Positions 1-8,943 of a stretch of DNA of 64,000 bases are shown piece after piece. Source of the stretch: an uncultured Duncaniella sp. (lineage in GTDB: Bacteria; Bacteroidota; Bacteroidia; Bacteroidales; Muribaculaceae); NCBI GenBank assembly GCA_910578615.1, contig CAJTRI010000002.1, positions 1 to 64,000 of the forward strand. The letters run 5' to 3'. The stretch's first letter is position 1; each line of letters opens with the position of its first letter. The position numbers were made by a program, and so were the translations under genes. The notes under the pieces were generated by a model that saw nothing but the letters and a program-made list of their open reading frames with translations, had not been told where the DNA came from and did not search any database.

Positions 1-1364
1 GTGTGGTAATAGCCGCCCCCTCTGACGGACAGACCGTGAATCTCGGCCAGATAAATGATGCCGATAAACTTGTCACCCTCGGACAGGTGGACGCTTACGG
101 TGATTTTGACGCGTCATTATTCGACCTTGACTTCACAGCCCAGGTTGCGGCCTCAGAGGATTTCAGCAATCCTGTCGCAGTAAAGTGCCAGACCACGGGC
201 AACACAGTCGCAGCTTCCCCTGATGACCTTGACGCGGCGTTCCATACTATTTTTGCCACCATAGCGCCTGATGCCAAGACCGCACATATACGTCTCAAAG
301 CCTATGCGCAGCGCAAGAGTGACAACACTCGCTATCTTCTCGGCGGCGAGAAGTCTTTCTACGGAGTGCAGAAAGTCAGCATGATTCCCTTTGATCCGGG
401 TTTTGTCGTAGAAGAGAAATATTACCTTATCGGTACCTGCACCAATGGTGCTATCGATGCCTCCAAGGCTATCCAGCTCCATAATAGCGGTAACTCTCCT
501 TATGATGATCCCAACTTCTCTGTCGTTGTCAACATTACCGCAGACGAGGCACAGGCCGGTTACAACTGGGCTGTGGTTCCCGAGTCTACACTTGCCGCCG
601 GAACAGGCAATGTGATGGTGCCCGCAGCCGAGTTTGTAGGGGAGAGCGCCAGCGGAGATCTTGTTAACGCTTCCGCCCCCGGTGCATGGAACACAATCTA
701 TGAGGCTGACAAGCACCTCATCATGGTGAATGTCCGTCCTTCGGATGCCGGAACCTATTCCTTCTCATGGATTCTCGCGCTTGACTATCTTTACACTCCC
801 GGTGGAGGCAACAACTGGACTCCGTCTGCCGCCCCCGCTCTCTACACCAATGACTATATCAACTATTGCGGTTATTCCTATCTGAATGGCGAGTTCAAAC
901 TTTCCAAGGCTCCTGACTGGGATCATGGCGATTTCGGCTACGGCGGTTCTGAGGGTACACTCGGAAACGGCGGTTCCAACATCCCCGGGCCTGATCCTGC
1001 CGGCCTCTACTGGATTACAGCCAACATCTCGGCCTTGACCTATACTCTCACCAATGTCACCACCTATGGTATCATAGGCGATGCCACCGTGGGCGGATGG
1101 GATGCTTCGACCCCCATGACCCCGAGCGAGAACCTTCTTACATGGACTATCACCACCGAGCTTAAAGCCGGCGAATTCAAGTTCCGCGCCAATGACGACT
1201 GGGCGCTCAACCAAGGCGGTATGGGCGAGGGTGGCACTCCTATGGAACCCACACTCGAACTCAAACAGGATGGTTCGAACATCAAGGTGACCGAGGCCGG
1301 TACTTATGACATAGTTCTTGACCTCACCAAGCTTCCTTACAGCTGCACCATCACCAAGAAGTAA
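1..1364 (+). CDS. SusE/SusF-like outer-membrane starch-binding protein (5' end missing)
   Basis: The reading frame is open from the window edge, so the N-terminus, signal peptide and lipobox are not visible; about 453 residues remain. The protein is rich in Gly, Asn, Thr and aromatic residues. Its last ~100 residues form a starch-binding module of the SusE/SusF type: GIIGDATVGGWD, then FKFRANDDWALN, then an AGTYDIVLDL strand before the C-terminus. Tandem modules are suggested by a similar YYLIGTCTNG segment near residue 140. SusE/SusF proteins are surface lipoproteins that hold starch next to a SusC/SusD transporter, which would lie upstream outside the window. A GC-rich terminator follows, so this is the last gene of its unit. 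Family assignment is fairly secure; glycan specificity is inferred. Confidence 0.72.
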   Translation, partial: VVIAAPSDGQTVNLGQINDADKLVTLGQVDAYGDFDASLFDLDFTAQVAASEDFSNPVAVKCQTTGNTVAASPDDLDAAFHTIFATIAPDAKTAHIRLKAYAQRKSDNTRYLLGGEKSFYGVQKVSMIPFDPGFVVEEKYYLIGTCTNGAIDASKAIQLHNSGNSPYDDPNFSVVVNITADEAQAGYNWAVVPESTLAAGTGNVMVPAAEFVGESASGDLVNASAPGAWNTIYEADKHLIMVNVRPSDAGTYSFSWILALDYLYTPGGGNNWTPSAAPALYTNDYINYCGYSYLNGEFKLSKAPDWDHGDFGYGGSEGTLGNGGSNIPGPDPAGLYWITANISALTYTLTNVTTYGIIGDATVGGWDASTPMTPSENLLTWTITTELKAGEFKFRANDDWALNQGGMGEGGTPMEPTLELKQDGSNIKVTEAGTYDIVLDLTKLPYSCTITKK

Positions 1365-1406
1365 CATCTCATTCTTTCTCTCCCTAAGAGACACCCTCTG
1401 ATAGCG

Positions 1407-1444
1407 CCGCCCGGCACGGTCTCATTACGAGACCAGCCGGGCGG
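1407..1444 (+). terminator. Stem-loop terminator after the SusE/F-like gene
   Basis: CCGCCCGGC pairs with GCCGGGCGG and GGTCTC with GAGACC around a short loop. A T-rich stretch (TCATTGTTTT) follows. The hairpin lies between convergent genes and could serve both. Confidence 0.8.
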
Positions 1445-1486
1445 TCATTGTTTTGGTGCGAATGTCAGAGTAGAGAGGGGTGGATG

Positions 1487-2392
1487 TCAATAGAGATTCG
1501 GTTGCTCTGTGCGGTCAAGCTCGTCAATCACTTTCAGCAGATATTGGCCGTAGGGGTTTTTGAGCATAGGCTGTGCTATCTCGATCATCTTCTCGCGGGT
1601 GATCCAGCCTTTGCGGTAGGCTATGCCTTCGAGACATGCCACTTTCAGGCCTTGGCGCTTCTCGATTACCTCGATATAGGTAGAGGCCTCTGAGAGAGAG
1701 TCGTGAGTGCCGGTGTCAAGCCATGCGAATCCACGGCCCAGAGTCTTGACCATGAGTTCGCTGTCATCGAGGAAACGTTGGTTGACAGTGGTGATTTCAA
1801 GTTCTCCACGGGCTGACGGCTTTATGTTCTTGGCTACTTCCACCACCTTGTTGGGATAGAAATAGAGTCCTACCACGGCATAGTTGGATTTGGGGTTTGC
1901 AGGTTTCTCCTCTATCGACAGACAGCGACCCTCCTTGTCAAACTCTGCCACGCCGTAGCGTTCGGGGTCGCTGACCCAGTATCCGAAGACTGTTGCCTTG
2001 CTTTCTTTTTCGGCAGTCTCGACAGCCTCTTTCAGCAACTTGGTAAACCCGTTTCCATGGAATATATTGTCGCCAAGTACGAGACAGCACGAATCATCGC
2101 CTATGAATTTCTCACCTATTATGAATGCTTGCGCGAGGCCGTCAGGCGAGGGCTGTTCGGCATATTCAAAGTGTACGCCGTAGTCCGATCCGTCACCGAG
2201 AAGACGTTTGAAACCGGGCAGGTCGTGAGGGGTGGAGATAATCAGGATATCCCTTATGCCCGCCAGCATGAGTGTCGAGACAGGATAATAGATCATCGGT
2301 TTGTCAAAGACCGGGAGCATCTGTTTGCTGACGCCTTTGGTGATGGGGTAAAGTCTGGTACCGGATCCTCCGGCAAGTACGATTCCTTTCAT
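1487..2392 (-). CDS. rmlA: Glucose-1-phosphate thymidylyltransferase
   Basis: This enzyme joins glucose-1-phosphate and dTTP to make dTDP-glucose, the first step to dTDP-rhamnose and related surface sugars. The 301-residue length is typical of RmlA/RfbA. The nucleotide-binding start LAGGSGTRLYPITKGVSKQM is intact, as are the LGDNIFHGNG segment and the WLDTGTHDSL segment near residue 225. No other rml gene is adjacent, so it is transcribed alone from a TAAATTTG promoter about 29 bases upstream of the start. It converges on the SusE/F-like gene. Assignment is very secure. Confidence 0.95.
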   Translation of the reverse strand: MKGIVLAGGSGTRLYPITKGVSKQMLPVFDKPMIYYPVSTLMLAGIRDILIISTPHDLPGFKRLLGDGSDYGVHFEYAEQPSPDGLAQAFIIGEKFIGDDSCCLVLGDNIFHGNGFTKLLKEAVETAEKESKATVFGYWVSDPERYGVAEFDKEGRCLSIEEKPANPKSNYAVVGLYFYPNKVVEVAKNIKPSARGELEITTVNQRFLDDSELMVKTLGRGFAWLDTGTHDSLSEASTYIEVIEKRQGLKVACLEGIAYRKGWITREKMIEIAQPMLKNPYGQYLLKVIDELDRTEQPNLY

Positions 2393-2420
2393 TTTTGGTT
2401 AGGTATTATAATATGTGTGG

Positions 2421-2428
2421 CAAATTTA
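2421..2428 (-). promoter_or_regulatory. rmlA promoter -7 element
   Basis: Reads TAAATTTG on the minus strand, matching the Bacteroidetes -7 consensus TAnnTTTG. It implies a leader of about 20 nt before the rmlA ATG at 2392. Confidence 0.65.
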
Positions 2429-2465
2429 ACACTTTAAAGCGGTCGATGCAGATAGCGGGACACTC

Positions 2466-3665
2466 TCAGCCGATGGCGGCATTATATATGGCCAGCACGT
2501 CCTTGCGGGCCAGCGGACGGAGGGAGCCGAGAGTGGCGGTGCCGTTCTTGGTACACATGTCGGCCATGTGGCACAGTTCTTCCTCCGTGGGACGCCGTCC
2601 GATAAGTTCGGTCAGTGTTACCGGCATACCGATGGAGCGGAAATAGCTTCTCATGGCGTCTATGCCGGCACGGGCTGTCGTAAGTATTTCCTCGCGGGAA
2701 CCGAAGGCTGCTGGTATATCGAACAGGTTCACGGCAAGGCGAGCGAAACGTTCTGGGGCATAGTCGGCAACATATTCGGCCCATGCGCCCCATACAGCGG
2801 CGAGGCCGGCTCCGTGGGCCACATCAAAGAGTCCGCTGAGTTCGTGTTCGAGACCGTGTACGGCCCAGTCTCCCTGTCCGCGCAGTCCAGTGAGATCGTT
2901 GTGGGCCAGACTGCTCCCCCACATTATAGAGGCGCGGAGGGCATAGTCGAGAGGTGCAGAGAGCACTTTGCCGCCACATTCCATCATAGTCCTCAGCACG
3001 GCATCGGCAATGGCATCTGTCATGTACATATCGTCACCGCGTGTGAAATATCGTTCAAGAGTGTGCATCATTATATCAACTATGCCACATGATGTCTGGT
3101 AGGCGGGGAGGGTGAATGTCAGCTCGGGGTTCATGATGGCAAACCTCGGACGGCATATATTTGTAGAGAAGGATTTCTTTTCGTCACCGCTCTCACATTC
3201 GCGCGTGATGACACAACCGTCGCTCATCTCGCTTCCGGCAGCCGGGATGGTCAGTATGACACCTATCGGGAGTGCCTTCTGCGGGACGGCTGTACGCATG
3301 AAGAAGTTCCATATGTCACCCTCATACTCCACTCCTGCGGCTATGGCTTTGGCGGAGTCTATCACACTGCCGCCTCCGAGGGCAACGACAAAGTCAATAC
3401 CTTCGGTGCGTGCAAGCTCTATCCCTTGGCGGACGAGTGAAAGGCGCGGATTTGGAACCACACCGCCGAGAGTGACAAATGGTATGCCGCCGTCTGTGAG
3501 CGAGCATTTCACACGGTCAAAGAGACCTGAACGCACGCAGCTTCCGCCTCCGTAGACAAGGAGCACGCGTGTGCCGCCCCATTTCTTTACGAATTCGGCA
3601 ACACGAGTCTCGGTTGCCGGCCCGAACACCACCTCGGTGGGTGCATAGTAGGTAAAATCCTTCAT
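2466..3665 (-). CDS. Iron-containing alcohol dehydrogenase (butanol dehydrogenase-like)
   Basis: A 399-residue group III alcohol dehydrogenase. It begins FTYYAPTEVVFGP, as in NAD(P)H-dependent butanol/1,3-propanediol dehydrogenases of the YqdH/BdhA type. GGGSVID binds the dinucleotide phosphate. Metal-ligand histidines are visible in IMMHTLERYF, AVHGLEHELSG and FDVAHGAGLA. The likely role is reducing aldehydes to alcohols in the cytoplasm, using reduced cofactor during fermentation or detoxification. It is a single-gene unit with its own TACCTTTG promoter. Substrate cannot be read from the sequence. Confidence 0.9.
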   Translation of the reverse strand: MKDFTYYAPTEVVFGPATETRVAEFVKKWGGTRVLLVYGGGSCVRSGLFDRVKCSLTDGGIPFVTLGGVVPNPRLSLVRQGIELARTEGIDFVVALGGGSVIDSAKAIAAGVEYEGDIWNFFMRTAVPQKALPIGVILTIPAAGSEMSDGCVITRECESGDEKKSFSTNICRPRFAIMNPELTFTLPAYQTSCGIVDIMMHTLERYFTRGDDMYMTDAIADAVLRTMMECGGKVLSAPLDYALRASIMWGSSLAHNDLTGLRGQGDWAVHGLEHELSGLFDVAHGAGLAAVWGAWAEYVADYAPERFARLAVNLFDIPAAFGSREEILTTARAGIDAMRSYFRSIGMPVTLTELIGRRPTEEELCHMADMCTKNGTATLGSLRPLARKDVLAIYNAAIG

Positions 3666-3689
3666 AGTCTTGTAGATTTAATTCAGTCA

Positions 3690-3697
3690 CAAAGGTA
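3690..3697 (-). promoter_or_regulatory. Promoter -7 element of the alcohol dehydrogenase gene
   Basis: TACCTTTG on the minus strand (TAnnTTTG consensus), about 25 bases before the start codon at 3665. Confidence 0.65.
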
Positions 3698-3786
3698 CGA
3701 AAAGATTCCAATCATCCCAACCCCTTATTGCCTATCATGATGGGAATGTCAGATGTGGCAGATCGGACTTGGTCTTGGAGGCAGGT

Positions 3787-4494
3787 CTACAACCGTCCCT
3801 CATCGGCATATGAATAGTAGTTGCCACGGGCTATTATCACATGGTCAAGTACGTTTATACCGAGTATCTTTGCGCCGTCCTTGATACGTCGTGTGAGTGA
3901 GTCGTCATCACCTGACGGGCGGTTGTTGCCAGACGGGTGGTTGTGGACAAGTATTATCCCCTCGGCCAGACAGTCTATGGCTCGTTTGAGGAGTAGTTTT
4001 ACATCGACCACAGTCGCCGCAGTCCCTCCCTGGGAGACACAGCGTTTGAATGTGACACGGTTGGAGCGGGAGAGCATGAGCACCCAGAACTCCTCATATT
4101 CGATGTCTGAAAGAATAGGCTGCATAAGGGAGACCACATCGGCGCTCGTCCTTATCTGCGGATCTGAACGCATGGCCGAGGCCTCGCTGTTGCGCCTTCC
4201 GAGTTCGAATGCTGCGGCAAGACTGACGGCTTTGGCAGGCCCTACACCCTTGTATTTGCTCATTAGCTCGTGCATGGAGAGCCGGGCCAGATTGTCGATT
4301 CTACCGTCACAGTCATGGAGGATGGAACGGGCCATGTCAACCACGGACATCCCCGGGATTCCTCCGCCAAAGATTATAGCTATCAGTTCGGCATCGCTGA
4401 GCGACCTTATGCCCGTGGACAGGGCTTTCTCTCGCGGTTTGTCATCCTCGTTGAGGTCGGAGATGCGTATAGAGGTGAAAGGAGATTCGTCCAT
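3787..4494 (-). CDS. radC: RadC family protein (JAB/MPN metalloprotease fold)
   Basis: The start chosen is the ATG at 4494, giving 235 residues beginning MDESPFTSIRISDLNEDDKP. The open frame continues upstream, but that part only overlaps the preceding glycosyltransferase gene in another frame. A helix-hairpin-helix segment lies at about 78-101 (YKGVGPAKAVSLAAAFELGR). The JAMM motif is complete: H184, H186, S194, D197 in HNHPSGNNRPSGDD. Despite its name, the RadC family has no proven role in DNA repair. The gene begins 8 bases after the glycosyltransferase stop and is the last of a five-gene operon. Confidence 0.92.
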   Translation of the reverse strand: MDESPFTSIRISDLNEDDKPREKALSTGIRSLSDAELIAIIFGGGIPGMSVVDMARSILHDCDGRIDNLARLSMHELMSKYKGVGPAKAVSLAAAFELGRRNSEASAMRSDPQIRTSADVVSLMQPILSDIEYEEFWVLMLSRSNRVTFKRCVSQGGTAATVVDVKLLLKRAIDCLAEGIILVHNHPSGNNRPSGDDDSLTRRIKDGAKILGINVLDHVIIARGNYYSYADEGRL

Positions 4495-4502
4495 GTCTCT
4501 GG

Positions 4503-5510
4503 TCACTTGCCTTTTCGGATGAGGATTTCTTCGTTGATATCGCGTCCACGGCCAAGTATGATCTTGGTGAGATAGGCGTGGATAAATCCTGTCCCGTAGC
4601 CGGTAATCTGTATCAGGCTGGCCGGAACGGCTTTCATGGCTATGAGTAGGGAGCGTGTCGAGGCCAAGGCCGTGATAAAGATGGCTGCGAGATAGATTCC
4701 TATGGGCAGCAGCCACCACGGGGAGACGAATATGCCGCAAAGGAGCATCACTATTCCGATGATTACAGCAATGGCCGGAAGAGTGTGCACCAGTTTCATG
4801 GAACCGGGGTAGAGTAGTTTCAGCGTGATTCGCGACATGCCGAATACATGAACCTGCCGGAAGAATTTTGCCAGATCGACACGTCTCTTGTGATAGACAC
4901 ATGCAGGCCGGATGAGACCGATCGAGAACCCGGCATTGCGTATGCGGGTGCTCATATCGATATCTTCCGAGAACATTTCGCGAAAACCTCCCACCTTCTC
5001 ATATACCTTGCGTGCGAACCCCATGTTGAATGTCCTCGGGGTGAATTTCTCCATGCTCACCTTGCCGCCGCGTATGCCACCGGTAGTGAGAATTGAGGTC
5101 ATCGCATAATTTATGGCCTTCTGGGTGGTGGTAAACGACTCGTGGGCTGCGTCAGGGCCTCCGAAACAGTCAAGGGGGCGGGCATCAAGTTCGTGTCCGA
5201 GGATTGAAAAATAGTCGGGTGGAATTACGCAGTCACTGTCAAAGAAGATAAAATATTCCCCCTCGGCGTGGTTCATTCCGTAGTTGCGGGCTATTGAACG
5301 ACCCTCGTTCTCCTTGTAGAAATATTTCGATCTTACTTGCGGATAACTTTTCACCGCCTCTTCGCATGGAATGGTGGATCCGTCCTCCACGATCACTACC
5401 TCGAAGTCCTTGCAGGTCTGTTCCGATAGGCTTCTCATAAGGTCGTCCACCTCGTCTATGCGGTTATAGACAGGTACTATCACCGAGAATCGCGGTCTTG
5501 TATCCATCAT
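4503..5510 (-). CDS. Family 2 glycosyltransferase, membrane-associated
   Basis: A 335-residue enzyme with an N-terminal GT-A fold: SVIVPVYNR at 9-17, VEDGS at 41-45 and the metal-binding DSD at 91-93. A downstream EDIDMSTRIRNAGF motif supplies the catalytic acid region. Two or three hydrophobic segments lie between about 240 and 315, so the enzyme should sit on the inner face of the cytoplasmic membrane and pass a sugar to a lipid or polysaccharide. Its start codon shares one base with the stop of the decarboxylase gene (TAATG), so translation is probably coupled. Donor and acceptor are unknown. Confidence 0.85.
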   Translation of the reverse strand: MMDTRPRFSVIVPVYNRIDEVDDLMRSLSEQTCKDFEVVIVEDGSTIPCEEAVKSYPQVRSKYFYKENEGRSIARNYGMNHAEGEYFIFFDSDCVIPPDYFSILGHELDARPLDCFGGPDAAHESFTTTQKAINYAMTSILTTGGIRGGKVSMEKFTPRTFNMGFARKVYEKVGGFREMFSEDIDMSTRIRNAGFSIGLIRPACVYHKRRVDLAKFFRQVHVFGMSRITLKLLYPGSMKLVHTLPAIAVIIGIVMLLCGIFVSPWWLLPIGIYLAAIFITALASTRSLLIAMKAVPASLIQITGYGTGFIHAYLTKIILGRGRDINEEILIRKGK

Positions 5511-6640
5511 TAGCTCATGCGGTTTTTGTAGTCTTCGTAATCAAATTGACGCAGGTAGCGGCAGTTTCCTTCCATGTCGCACAACACTATCGAGGGATGC
5601 TGTATGCCGTTGAACATATTTGTCTTAACGGTGGTATAGTGGTTCATGTCTTCCAATGTCAGGCGGTCTCCGGGCATTAGAGGTTTCGGAAAGGCCCAGT
5701 CCCCCACATAGTCTCCGCTCAGGCATGAATTGCCGCCGAGCCGGTAGGTCGGAAGTACTCCGTCCTCGGGTACGCTCTCGGTTATGGCCGGTTTGTATGG
5801 CATTTCGAGACAGTCAGGCATATGACATGCGAACGATGCATCGATGATTGCTGTTTTGACCCCTTGGTTTTCCACGATGTCAAGCACCGATGTCATGAGG
5901 TCACCTGTCCGCCATGTGAAAGCACTACCCGGTTCCATGATTACTTTGAGCCACGGATAGCGTGAACGGAAGTCCCTGAGCAGGTTTATGAGATGGTCTG
6001 TATCATATCCTTCGCGTGTCATGAGATGTCCTCCTCCGAAGTTTACCCACTTCACCTGTCTGAGGAATCCTCCGAACTGTGTCTCGAAGGCTTCAAGCAC
6101 TTTGGCCAGATCATAGGAGGTGCTCTCGCACAGTGCGTGGAAGTGCAGGCCCTCGATTCCCTCGGGAAGTGTCCCGCCGAGCTGTTCGGCTGTGACTCCG
6201 AAGCGTGAGCCGGGAAGGGCCGGATTGTATATCTCGGTATCTATGACCGAGCACTGCGGATTGACTCTAAGTCCCGGGGAAACTCCGGCGGCAAGTGTCC
6301 GTTTTCCGTATCTTTCCCATTGGCTCAGGGAGTTGAACGTGAGATGGGTGGCACGTGATAGAAACATGTCAATCGAAGCCTCTGTATAGACTGGACAATA
6401 GACATGGGCCTCTCCGCCAAGCTCCTCGTTGCCCAGGCGCAGCTCGTTGAGCGAGCTTGCCGTGAAGTCACGGTTGTATTCTCTGACAATGTTGAACGAG
6501 CGCCAGAGGGCGTTGGCCTTGAATGCCATTATTATATTGACCCCGGCCATGCGCTCAACATGGTTGATAATCCCGAGATTGTGGCGCAGACGTTCCTCAT
6601 AGACCACATAGAAGGGGGTAGGTATCTCGTTAATCCTCAT
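5510..6640 (-). CDS. nspC: Carboxynorspermidine decarboxylase
   Basis: This PLP enzyme removes the carboxyl group from carboxynorspermidine or carboxyspermidine, the last step of the alternative (sym-)spermidine pathway used by gut Bacteroidales. The 376-residue protein has the alanine-racemase-like barrel with PLP lysine K41 in MAFKANAL. It also shows FHALCESTSYD, the glycine-rich FGGGHLMT and EPGSAF phosphate-binding loops, and the late C-terminal DMNHYTTVKTNMFNGI typical of NspC. It overlaps the helicase gene by 4 bases (ATGA) and the glycosyltransferase gene by 1 base. The partner dehydrogenase gene is not in the window. Confidence 0.93.
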   Translation of the reverse strand: MRINEIPTPFYVVYEERLRHNLGIINHVERMAGVNIIMAFKANALWRSFNIVREYNRDFTASSLNELRLGNEELGGEAHVYCPVYTEASIDMFLSRATHLTFNSLSQWERYGKRTLAAGVSPGLRVNPQCSVIDTEIYNPALPGSRFGVTAEQLGGTLPEGIEGLHFHALCESTSYDLAKVLEAFETQFGGFLRQVKWVNFGGGHLMTREGYDTDHLINLLRDFRSRYPWLKVIMEPGSAFTWRTGDLMTSVLDIVENQGVKTAIIDASFACHMPDCLEMPYKPAITESVPEDGVLPTYRLGGNSCLSGDYVGDWAFPKPLMPGDRLTLEDMNHYTTVKTNMFNGIQHPSIVLCDMEGNCRYLRQFDYEDYKNRMS

Positions 6641-8940
6641 AAGATGTTGAATTTGGCAAATTTAAACAGAAGCGTTCGGGAGCTTGTATCATCATTTTCG
6701 AATCTGACAGTCATTCGTGGATCTATGCCGGAGAGATCGATGGCTACCACCTCGCCTCGTCCGAATTTCGGGTGGGCTATCTTTGTTCCGACTGAAACTT
6801 CTTCCGGGGCATGTTTCTGGAAATTCTCTGTGGAAGGTGCGGTATGGGACGGCTTTACGGGACGTCGCAGGTCGTTGAGCGAACGTGCGCTTCCGGCCAT
6901 GGAAGGAGCAAAACGAATCTGTGCTCCGCGCGGTTCGGCCACAGAGGCTCCGCACGGTTCGCGGAAATCAGTCCCGGTATCAAGTCGGAGATAAGCCGGG
7001 TCTATATCGCCTATAAATCTTGAAGGACGAGGTGTGGAGGGCTGTCCGTTCCGAAAACGTGACACGGCATAGCTCATCATACAGTAGTTTCTGGCACGCG
7101 TCATGGCCACGTAGAGCAGACGGCGCTCTTCCTCGATTCCTTTGTATTCGCCTGCGGCCATCGAGGAGGGGAAAAGGTCTTCCTCGACACCTACGATGAA
7201 AACGTTGTTGAATTCCAATCCCTTGGCAGCATGGGCGGTCATGAGTGTGACATGTTCGTCGGCAGATGTGTCGGAATCCTGGTCGGTGGCGAGGGAGATG
7301 TCGTTTAGAAATGCCGTCATCGAGAGGTCGTCGCGTCCTTCCTCGGTGGCATTTTCCACGAAGGACTTCACACCGTTTAGGAGCTCTTCGAGATTTTCAC
7401 GTTTGGAGATGTTCTCAGGGGTATTCTCATGGAGGAACATCTCGTAGAGTCCCGAATCCTGTATGATGCGACGGGCTGCGCCATAAGCGTCACGTCCCTT
7501 CCCGTTCAGCTCTATAAAGCTGTCAATGAGCATATAGAATCCTGTCAGCTTCTTTTTTGTGCCATTGTTTATAGTCACAGGAAACTCGTCAGGCCGGTGT
7601 AGCACCTGCCAGATGCTGGTATTGTTGTCAATGGCGGCTCGTGTGAGCTTGGCAAGGGTGGTTTCACCTATGCCGCGTGCAGGTGTGTTGATGATGCGTC
7701 GCAGGGCCTCGTCATCATCAGGATTGACTGAGAGACGCATGTATGCCACGGCATCCTTAACCTCTTTGCGCTGGTAGAATGACAGACCGCCGTATATTCG
7801 GTAAGGTATGTTCCGCTTGCGCAGTGCCTCCTCTATCACTCGGCTCTGGGCGTTGGTGCGGTAAAGTATGGCAAATTCGTCATAAGGATCGCCGGTAGAC
7901 AGTTTTCTCTGTGACACGCGGGCTGCCACCTGATAGGCTTCCTCGAAGTCACTGTAACAGCGTGTGACATCGATGCGGGCGCCACGATCATTTTCTGAGA
8001 ATACTTTTTTGGGAATCTGTTCGGTGTTCTTGTCTATAAGGCTTCCGGCTGCGTCAATGATGTTTCGGGTTGAGCGGTAATTGCGTTCGAGTTTGAATGT
8101 TTCCAGTCTCGGGAACGAGTTACGCAGGTCGAGTATATTGCGTATATTTGCGCCACGGAACGAATAGATGCTCTGTGCATCGTCACCCACCACGCAGATC
8201 TTCTGTTCCTCTCCTGTGAGGAGGGTGATTATGACATGCTGTGCGTGGTTGGTGTCCTGATACTCGTCCACAAGTATGTAACGGAAAAACTCTCGGTAGT
8301 GACGTCTCACGTCAGGGTGTTCCACAAGAAGGCGGTAGGTATAGTAGAGTAGGTCGTCGAAGTCCATTGCTCCCGCCACTATACATCGGTCTCGGTAGAA
8401 GCGGTATATCTCCGATGTGCGCTCTCTGCGCGCCCTTTTGTCAGACTCGACAAGCTCGCGGTCGGCGGCATATTGTTCTGGGGAGATGAGGGCGTTCTTA
8501 GCCCATGATATGGCGCCGAGGACTGTTGATGGCTTGTAGACCTTCTCGTCAAGCTGCATATCCTTGATGATGCTCTTTACAAGCGATTTTGAATCGGAGG
8601 CGTCATATATGGTGAACGAGCTTTTGAATCCGATGAGTTCGGCGTTATGGCGCAGTATTCTGGCAAATATGGAGTGAAAGGTTCCCATCCATAGTCTGGA
8701 CGCCGTCTCGTGGCCGGTCAGTTGTTCTATTCGTTCGCGCATCTCGCGGGCTGCCTTGTTGGTAAATGTCAGCGCGAGTATCCGCCACGGCTCGTAGCCG
8801 TTGCACAGGAGATGCACTATCTTGTAGGTAAGCACGCGCGTCTTGCCGGAACCGGCACCGGCAATAACCAGCTGCGGGCCGTCACAATATGTGACGGCCT
8901 CACGCTGCTGTCCGTTAAGTTGGTCTAAGTATTCAACCAT
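6637..8940 (-). CDS. pcrA: UvrD/PcrA-type superfamily 1 DNA helicase
   Basis: An ATP-driven 3'-5' DNA helicase of 767 residues. It begins LDQLNGQQREAV, followed by Walker A GAGSGKT at 28-34, the DEYQDTN motif II, QSIYSFRGA motif III, LERNYRST motif IV and LMTAHAAKGLEF motif V. The C-terminus carries GTKIAHPKFGRGEVVAID, the Tudor-like domain that binds RNA polymerase in PcrA. This supports a role in repair and in clearing transcription-replication conflicts. It starts 3 bases after the dipeptidase stop and overlaps nspC by 4 bases, so it is co-transcribed with both. Some Bacteroidetes annotations call this gene uvrD. Confidence 0.93.
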   Translation of the reverse strand: MVEYLDQLNGQQREAVTYCDGPQLVIAGAGSGKTRVLTYKIVHLLCNGYEPWRILALTFTNKAAREMRERIEQLTGHETASRLWMGTFHSIFARILRHNAELIGFKSSFTIYDASDSKSLVKSIIKDMQLDEKVYKPSTVLGAISWAKNALISPEQYAADRELVESDKRARRERTSEIYRFYRDRCIVAGAMDFDDLLYYTYRLLVEHPDVRRHYREFFRYILVDEYQDTNHAQHVIITLLTGEEQKICVVGDDAQSIYSFRGANIRNILDLRNSFPRLETFKLERNYRSTRNIIDAAGSLIDKNTEQIPKKVFSENDRGARIDVTRCYSDFEEAYQVAARVSQRKLSTGDPYDEFAILYRTNAQSRVIEEALRKRNIPYRIYGGLSFYQRKEVKDAVAYMRLSVNPDDDEALRRIINTPARGIGETTLAKLTRAAIDNNTSIWQVLHRPDEFPVTINNGTKKKLTGFYMLIDSFIELNGKGRDAYGAARRIIQDSGLYEMFLHENTPENISKRENLEELLNGVKSFVENATEEGRDDLSMTAFLNDISLATDQDSDTSADEHVTLMTAHAAKGLEFNNVFIVGVEEDLFPSSMAAGEYKGIEEERRLLYVAMTRARNYCMMSYAVSRFRNGQPSTPRPSRFIGDIDPAYLRLDTGTDFREPCGASVAEPRGAQIRFAPSMAGSARSLNDLRRPVKPSHTAPSTENFQKHAPEEVSVGTKIAHPKFGRGEVVAIDLSGIDPRMTVRFENDDTSSRTLLFKFAKFNIL

Positions 8941-8943
8941 CTG

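Noticed and set aside
4495..4902. N-terminal extension of RadC by 136 residues
   Set aside because: It is a low-complexity, His/Arg-rich translation in another frame of the glycosyltransferase gene; RadC homology starts at MDESPF.
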